From: Capitulum mitella | Lineage: Eukaryota; Arthropoda; Thecostraca; Pollicipedomorpha; Pollicipedidae | NCBI GenBank assembly: GCA_030062745.1 | Contig: CP099853.1 | Location: 3,472,001 to 3,536,000 of the forward strand | Length of the DNA stretch: 64,000 nucleotides | Direction: 5' to 3' | Part shown: in pieces, positions 57,598 to 64,000 of the stretch | Layout: each line of letters starts with the position of its first letter | Numbering within the stretch: position 1 is the stretch's first letter | Notes under the pieces: generated by a model | Seen by the model: only the letters and a program-made list of their open reading frames with translations | Told to the model about the DNA's origin: nothing | Databases searched by the model: none | Position numbers and translations under genes: made by a program

Positions 57598-60500
57598 TTA
57601 AGGGCGCTGTAGTGATGTCTGTCCTTCGATTTATACCCGCTCACATCATATGGGTCATATCCTGCGTAGCCTTCCTGATCTTAAATTTGCGTGAAATGTT
57701 ATTCCTCAAAAGAAACATTGTGATGCCTGTCGATTTTTCACCACCCGACAGCCATGTAGGTCTACGGGCAGCCACATGACAACAAAGGTTGCGCATCTTT
57801 CTGGGCTATCGAGCATAATGGAACTGAGAACATTAATAGGAATGAAGACTGTTTGGATGAGAGATGGTAAATGAGAAGGACAGATGGGAACCCAGTCATT
57901 TTGTACGAAAAAATAGGGTACGTTTCATGGTGGGAGAGAAGTAGGGTATAACATTGAGCCGACAGTTACGCTTATATGCAGTTATGCTATGGTGTGCTTG
58001 ACCTAAAAATGTTATGAGCCCATGGAGTTTGCAGTTTGCACACGTGGTGAAATGGCTGTTGGTCATCTGCAAATTATTAGGCCATTTTCCGGTTTGCAGT
58101 GCTGTGAAATAGACGCGGACTTTCCATAAGTGTAATCTTGTATAGTCTAGGGATACATAGGCGCCACAGAAATCTCAAGATTCAACATTTTGCCTATGGG
58201 CAATGCATGAGAAAATGTACCTAAAAGCTGGTTAAACACTAAAGAATTCCGTAAAACTGCATTTATGGGTCGTCTGCAAATAACACAATCTTGAAGATCA
58301 TTTATTCTAGTCTGTTTGTTTGCTTCGGCAAATGCCGACAGAATGTCTTGTGATCTGTTTGGACATAAAAACGACGTTAAAATTGTAAGAAGTGTGATGC
58401 ATTCCAGTTTATACTTAGAAGCTCATACTGATTGGTTTTACCAGCAACAGTCTTGTTTCACTTGAAGTGTACGCAGTGCAGATATGAGTATTTAAGGATG
58501 TGGAATTGAATTGCTTATGCTGATTGCAGAACCTTAGGCAACCACCGTGATGAATAACTGCATCAAAATGACAGCTTTGTTTATGCTTGGAGTTGGTTTT
58601 ATGACTGGAATATAAAGCAACACTTTCTTTTACTGCATTTCTTGGAGGTTAGCTTGCAATAAGCTGTCCAACTTTTCCAAGAAATAAGTGTTATGTCCAA
58701 CCAGTTTTCGATTCCAAAATTGGAAAACCTTAAAAAGATCGGAGTTGGATTCCAATAATCATCACTACTCCGCCCCCCTCCCGCTGTGGCAGGGATCTTC
58801 CCGTCATGTTTCATGTGAACATGAGTAGCCTCGAGCGTCATGTGACATCTGTTCCGTGTCTGACAACTACGGGCAGAGACGGCGGTTTGGTATCAGTCGG
58901 TGAGAACGCTATTGTAAGGCACATATGGGGCTGTTTATTTTATCTTCATTTCAGTACTGAAACTAATATAGAGAAACAGCCGGACTCTCGATACATTAAC
59001 TGGCATTGTGCGTGCAATAAGCTTTTGCACGTGTCTTGATTTCCCATTGTCATGGCATATGCTAATCCGAAATGGAGGCGAAAAACTGCGACATCGGAAG
59101 TTCCTCACATAGTATTCTGGCCACCAGAATTCTATGTTTTCGTTATGCAGATATGAATATTTCAAAACGCATTGTATTTAGCACGATCCTTACCACATTA
59201 AATTGCTCCGTTTGGAAAGAAGCAAAAACCTGTACGTAGACCGTCCCCAGAAATCACGTTTTGCTGTCGATGCTGGAAAGACGTGTTATGCGAATGTCAT
59301 CGAATGTCATCGAATGTCAAGCGAAACGTAGTTATTCTTCTAATGCTGTCTAGGGGTACGGTGGTGGGGAACAAGAGGAAATAGTCCTGCCAGTTTTAAG
59401 GCTGGGGTCGACGCTTTGTCATAATTATCATCTCTTCTTCTCAAACTAATCATCTCGAAGCGCCATATCCTCTGGGCTAGATGATTTGTACCTCTGGTTA
59501 CACATCAGCATGACTGCCAATCAGAGCGCCCTTTAACCTCCGACGTCATGCCTCTCCCCTGCCTCGGCAGTGCCCGTCCGCCGTCCTCCCGGTGCTTGGC
59601 GCCGGCCGAAGCCTTGAACAGAATATTCGATCCGAATGCCTGAATATTTCCATCCGAATATTCGAATCCCAAAACCTTTCTGAATTGTCAGCTGTGGTCA
59701 GGACCCAAGGTTGTCTTCACCACGTGTCCCAGATGCTACCGTCCGTGTGGCATTTGGCATTCAGCCAGGAGCATATCACAAACGCATGAGTTCCTGTCAA
59801 TAACTAATCTGCAGCGACACGCGAAAGAAGGTAAGTTTTCTTTAAGCCTCGCCGGACGAGGGGAGGGGGCCACCCCCCCATAAAGTTTTTCTTAGACTTC
59901 CTGCGAAAGACCCGCTTCAACAGCCGGAGCTTTTCAAAGAATGACCTGGCATCATTCCCGCATCTTAAAAAATGAGGTAAGCAAATCAAATAAAATTTAC
60001 CAAGTCATATCATGCCACCGAGTTGAGATGTCATTCTGGAGGTCCCGCAAGCCATTGTCTAGGTTTGCACATATTGGAGTTTTTCCCCTGGAGTCTGACG
60101 AGATATGGAAATCCGGCCCGAAATAATCAGTTCCAACGCTGCGGGCAGAATGGATACGATACGTGCACCCTGGGAAGATCAGCCAACCTCGGAGACTGGG
60201 ACACGCTCTCCTTCAGTGGCACAGGAGCAGTTCACCACAGATCGGCCGGGTCCCAGGACTCATGTCCCTTAGATTTTGTTACGGAATTATCTCTGGGATT
60301 ATCTGATGCTCAGAATTGACCTATGGAATGCTCAGCTTGATCCGAGCTATGGCGTCTGCGTTAGAGCATAGGGCGTTTTTTTGGGGAAATCAGGACATAT
60401 CATTGACAAAAATTTTGACGCTGAATTTCGGTGTAGCGCTTGAAAATCCCGTAATTATCCGGATCTCTAGTATTTGACAATACGTGCTCAACGCTTTGGC

Positions 60501-61481
60501 TATACAGTTGCACTGTAAATACGCCCTGTTTCCCCTCCTGCCGCGTCGTTTGCGTGCGACTGGAAAATTGCATTACGTGCACCTAACCACGTCATGATTC
60601 GTCTGATGTGCGAGCTCCAGTGCTGCTACGATCATCTCTGTGTTTCCACCGCGCAAACGGCGCGTTTAGAGAACGTCTGTTAACAACAGTTTCAATGCCG
60701 TGCAGTGGAAGTGTTTTTGTGTTTTTTTGGAAGCGTTTTTCTGCGTTTTGGCGGCGAATTTATTGGAAACCGGCGCCATTTTTCTTTTGGCATGAAGTGC
60801 GACAAGGCACCGTGCTGAAAGCTGTGCGTTCATTGCAGGTTAGTACGTCTAAGCATCAGGGCTCGTTTGAGGATTGCCACTTCAGTATATCAACAGACTT
60901 ACAACTGTGGCTGAGCGTCATTCGTGGGGTCGTGAAACTAATCAGTATCTAAATGTGTAAACACTGGCAGATCCAGGAGAAGCCATTTAAATGGTCCATA
61001 TTTGCGGCCAGTGCAGTGTAACGCAGTGACGTTGTGCTGGACATGTTGCCTGTTGTTTCGTGTATAGCAATTTTTTTTCTTTTATTAGGAATTGGTGTTT
61101 TTCTGAAATTCCCGTTGCGGGGTCCACAAATAATATGGCAACCCACATTGTATGATGGCTACGGTGTAGACGTTACCCCCGTGATTTAATATCATTCCCT
61201 GATATGAATACCACCTCTGTAAAGAATGTTGCATTCTATTTCTTATGGTACTGAATACTTAACATCATACTTTCTCAGACCATACCAGTAAAATTATAAC
61301 GATCTGGTCGGCTGATGGAGAGCAGCATTATTACATCGCAAAAAATAAAGTGCTTCCTCGGCTAAGGTTATTCACAATGGGAATCTGTGGACATCCTGCA
61401 CATATATTTCAATGGTAACTGACGTAATATGGGTTAGGTTCTTGAAGAGCACACTGAATTATAATGTGCGGCATTCTTGGA
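57598..61481. other. Spacer, mostly nothing recognised
   Basis: Only short open frames. At 59842 a TTAA is followed by GCCTCGCCGGACGAGGGG and then GGGGGCCACCCCC, which looks like one end of a family C-type element without a matching second end. Confidence 0.45.
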
Positions 61482-61750
61482 GACCTTGATGGTTGTTGGT
61501 CTGTGTGCCCACCCTTTATGGTGTCATGGGTGTGGCCACACCTTAAAAATCTGGGGACAAATCAGAATCTGGGGGGGGGGGGCAGTGAGACCTACAGTCG
61601 TATTTCTCAACTGGAAACTGCGAAAACGTTCATTTCCCAACCAAATTTGGATGGGCAAAGGCTCATTTTAACAAAATTGGAGGCGACATGTCCCCCAGCC
61701 CCTTGATCACACCCATGTATGGCATGCAGACCAACAACCACCAAGATCAC
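61482..61750. repeat. Fold-back element, about 270 bp
   Basis: The left arm 61482-61535 (with TGGTTGTTGGTCTG) and the right arm 61705-61750 (with CAGACCAACAACCACCAAGATC) are imperfect inverted repeats of each other. A G-run lies in the loop at about 61571-61582. No clear target duplication. Confidence 0.75.
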
Positions 61751-62071
61751 AGTATATGTAGGTGAATATATTCCTTCTTACTATAAATGTAATTTTGATT
61801 TACTGGCTATTTTTTACATCATAATGTTATTGTTGGGGTCTTGCATATTTCATCATTCCGATTCCTTTATTCTATATTGTCTAATTATTGAAATGATATA
61901 TAACGCCATATGTTGATACGAATAATGTAATATTTTATAATAAACATTACTGCTTATGTCAAGGTAGGTTTGATAAGCTTAGGCTAGGGTAGGTTGCAGT
62001 TATGGTTACAGCAAGCTTAGAATTTCACTTTTGTGACTTCAGGTTGATGATAACCAAAAAAAAATGACAAC

Positions 62072-62110
62072 AGAACCTAACCTAACCTAACCTTATCTAA
62101 TCCAACCTAA
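62072..62110. repeat. Interstitial CCTAA (arthropod telomere-type) repeats
   Basis: Four near-perfect AACCT units, then degenerate TTATCTAATCC and CCTAACC. TTAGG-like units in the other orientation occur at about 61964-61995. The repeat is interrupted by the family A copy and resumes weakly at about 63330. Confidence 0.75.
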
Positions 62111-63317
62111 CCCTATTCCCGGCAGGGGGACGGAATCCGCCCCCCCTCGGGTTTTTTGCTTGCCAATTCCAGGCTTTTTGACGCAGCTTCACGAAACGTG
62201 GTGACTTTTCCTAGCAATTCCTTCTACGCGCCGTGACAAAATTTCGAAATTCTATTTTGCTCAGGGGCGGAGCCAGGCAACGTTTTTGGGAGGCACCTCA
62301 GGTCATTTTTGGCCATGTTGAGGATAAAAGGAAAATGTCTGCCAAAAACAGAGTTTTGGAGATAGAACTTAAAACTTTATATGAATATATAGCTAAATAG
62401 TTGGGCAATGTGCATATGTAATTTTGTTTATCTGAGGTCACTTTATAAGGTCAGGTCAAGGTCAAAAGTCAAAATTTGTTTTTTCGCAATAATTTCGGCG
62501 CCGTTTTTTCAAATGCCAAACCCGGAATATATATGACGTAGAAGGGTGCCCTCTACCTGTGTACCAAGTTTCAGCTTGATATCAGGTCAGGTCACGGAGC
62601 TTTGACCTAAAATGTCAGTGCACGTACCCTATATCGCAAAAGCCAAAAAATGAATTTTTTGGAATAGAGTGAATTTAATCGATTAAAAACGTTTGCAGAT
62701 AATATTGAATGCACACGACATCATTCCAGGTGACTCCAAGGTCACTGGAGGTCATTTAAGGTCAAAGGTCACAAGTTGATCTGAGAAACGTGTGACCATG
62801 ACAGTTCCCCCTTTTTTATGTCCCTGGCACCGCCTATGCTAACATTATACAAACATTGTAATGCGATTTGTACTTCTTTAGCATGACATGACTAGCAGAA
62901 GCTAAAAAAGTGTTTTGGCCTCTTTTGTTTATTCCGTTATTGGAAAACTAATCCCTTTATTTTTGAAACCCTGTGAACGCCCATGAATTCTCTCAAAATT
63001 TCAAATTTGCATACCCATGGTAAAAACCCTATCCATAATCTCTCGATTGATGCCAGTTTCATCGAAATCGGTCCATAAACAACGGAGTTATAAGAAGTCA
63101 AAAAGTACCCCCCATTTTGACATTTTTGCCCCCCTGTACCCACAAATTTCAAAATTTTGAGAATTTCTTTTTCTAAAAATGTAGTTCACGTCACGGCAAA
63201 TCGATTGCCGTTTGTTGCGATGAAATCGGATAAGTAGTTCTCGAGATCTCAGGGGGGGGGCCGAATCCGTCCCCCTGCCGGGAATCGGCCATACCGTCTA
63301 GCCCTCCGGGAATAGGG
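62111..63317 (+). mobile_element. Family A element, 1.21 kb, with CTAA target site
   Basis: CTAA flanks both ends (62107-62110 and 63318-63321) in place of TTAA. Ends are intact: CCCTATTCCCGGCAGG left and the extended end right. Perfect DR1 at 62759-62771. Very close in sequence to the copy at 55172, so it is among the younger copies. Confidence 0.93.
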
Positions 63318-63321
63318 CTAA

Positions 63322-64000
63322 TCTGACCTTGCCTAACCACAACCATAGGCCAAGGTCAGAATGCTGGGTATTTTTCAAAGTTTCCAGACCAAAGGATATT
63401 TTGTTCCCAAAATTTTTGGCTGGGTGAAGTCCATGCTTTTGTTCTCTAAGAAGGAAAAAGATTCCTGTCCCTTGCAGTTGTCCGGCTACCATGTTATACT
63501 ATTGTTAATGGTTCCTAATTGGACATTTTCCTCAGTTTAGGTTGTAACTGTACAAATTGTACTGTACTGTACTCAACTTGCACCCTTAAAGTATTGCTCT
63601 CAGCACTCGCTTATGCACACCTACCACGCTGGGTGCACCGTTCCGGGACATGGTGGCCCATATCTTTCCACGCCATCTATGGACAGAATTTGGTACTCGG
63701 CGGCCGTGACCGCGCCGGCTACGGTGCTCACAGTGGGGCGCCTCACACGTGTACTTATTTGTCCCATATCTCTCGTTTAAGAGCGAAACTAAAAAAAGTT
63801 TACCTAGCACGTGGTGCACCATGGTTTCTGCCATAGTCTGAACATTAATTCAGATACCTATGTAACGAACTTAGTGTTCCCGGGACGATAACTTATGACG
63901 GCGCTTCCCTTATTGACATAACATGGCGGCGGGTGCACGGAGCGGCACACGCAGCACCGCCAGCACCGATTACAAAAAATGGGCTCGAAAGTGAAAAATG
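63322..64000. other. Spacer, nothing recognised
   Basis: Two overlapping short open frames at 63519-63836 on opposite strands; no motif. Confidence 0.4.

Overview
The window looks like nuclear DNA of an arthropod, probably a crustacean or other non-dipteran lineage; the exact taxon cannot be read from it. Three things point there: a split gene for a Spätzle-type cystine-knot ligand (an arthropod Toll ligand family), degenerate CCTAA/TTAGG repeats of the arthropod telomere type, and mariner and Ty3/gypsy relics of arthropod-like type. Gene density is very low. Introns and spacers are mostly transposon-derived or simple-sequence DNA.

Layout. 1-5.87 kb is spacer with an imperfect trinucleotide repeat, a 41-bp minisatellite of 23 units (2118-3060) and TA microsatellites. 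From about 5.87 to 24.2 kb on the + strand lies one host gene, rebuilt here from splice sites and reading phase: a tentative signal-peptide exon, two or three pro-region exons, and two terminal exons carrying the diagnostic cystine-knot motifs. Its 11.6-kb third intron holds a degenerate 21-bp minisatellite and a three-level nest of transposons. 26.3-29.0 kb is an intact hAT-type element (perfect 8-bp target duplication, inverted termini) that contains a decayed Tc1/mariner transposase gene. 30.1-32.5 kb is a decayed Ty3/gypsy element on the minus strand (gag, zinc knuckles, protease, RT, RNase H). 41.3-41.8 kb is a mariner-like transposase fragment and 44.4-45.3 kb a CR1/Jockey-like RT fragment.

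The most distinctive content is a set of about 1.2-kb (and one 0.7-kb) non-autonomous elements flanked by TTAA. I call them families A (seven copies or fragments), B (six copies) and C (one copy plus one end-like fragment). They have CCC-starting termini, asymmetric ends and G-tract subterminal hairpins, a layout that recalls piggyBac. They nest in each other, abut through single shared TTAA sites, and in one case use CTAA. Family A copies carry nuclear-receptor-type DR1 motifs and family B copies carry everted AGGTCA palindromes.

Apart from the Spätzle-like gene I found no host gene I can defend. tRNA-like A/B boxes at four places are best read as SINE heads or tRNA pseudogenes. All assignments are by eye from sequence; no database search was run.
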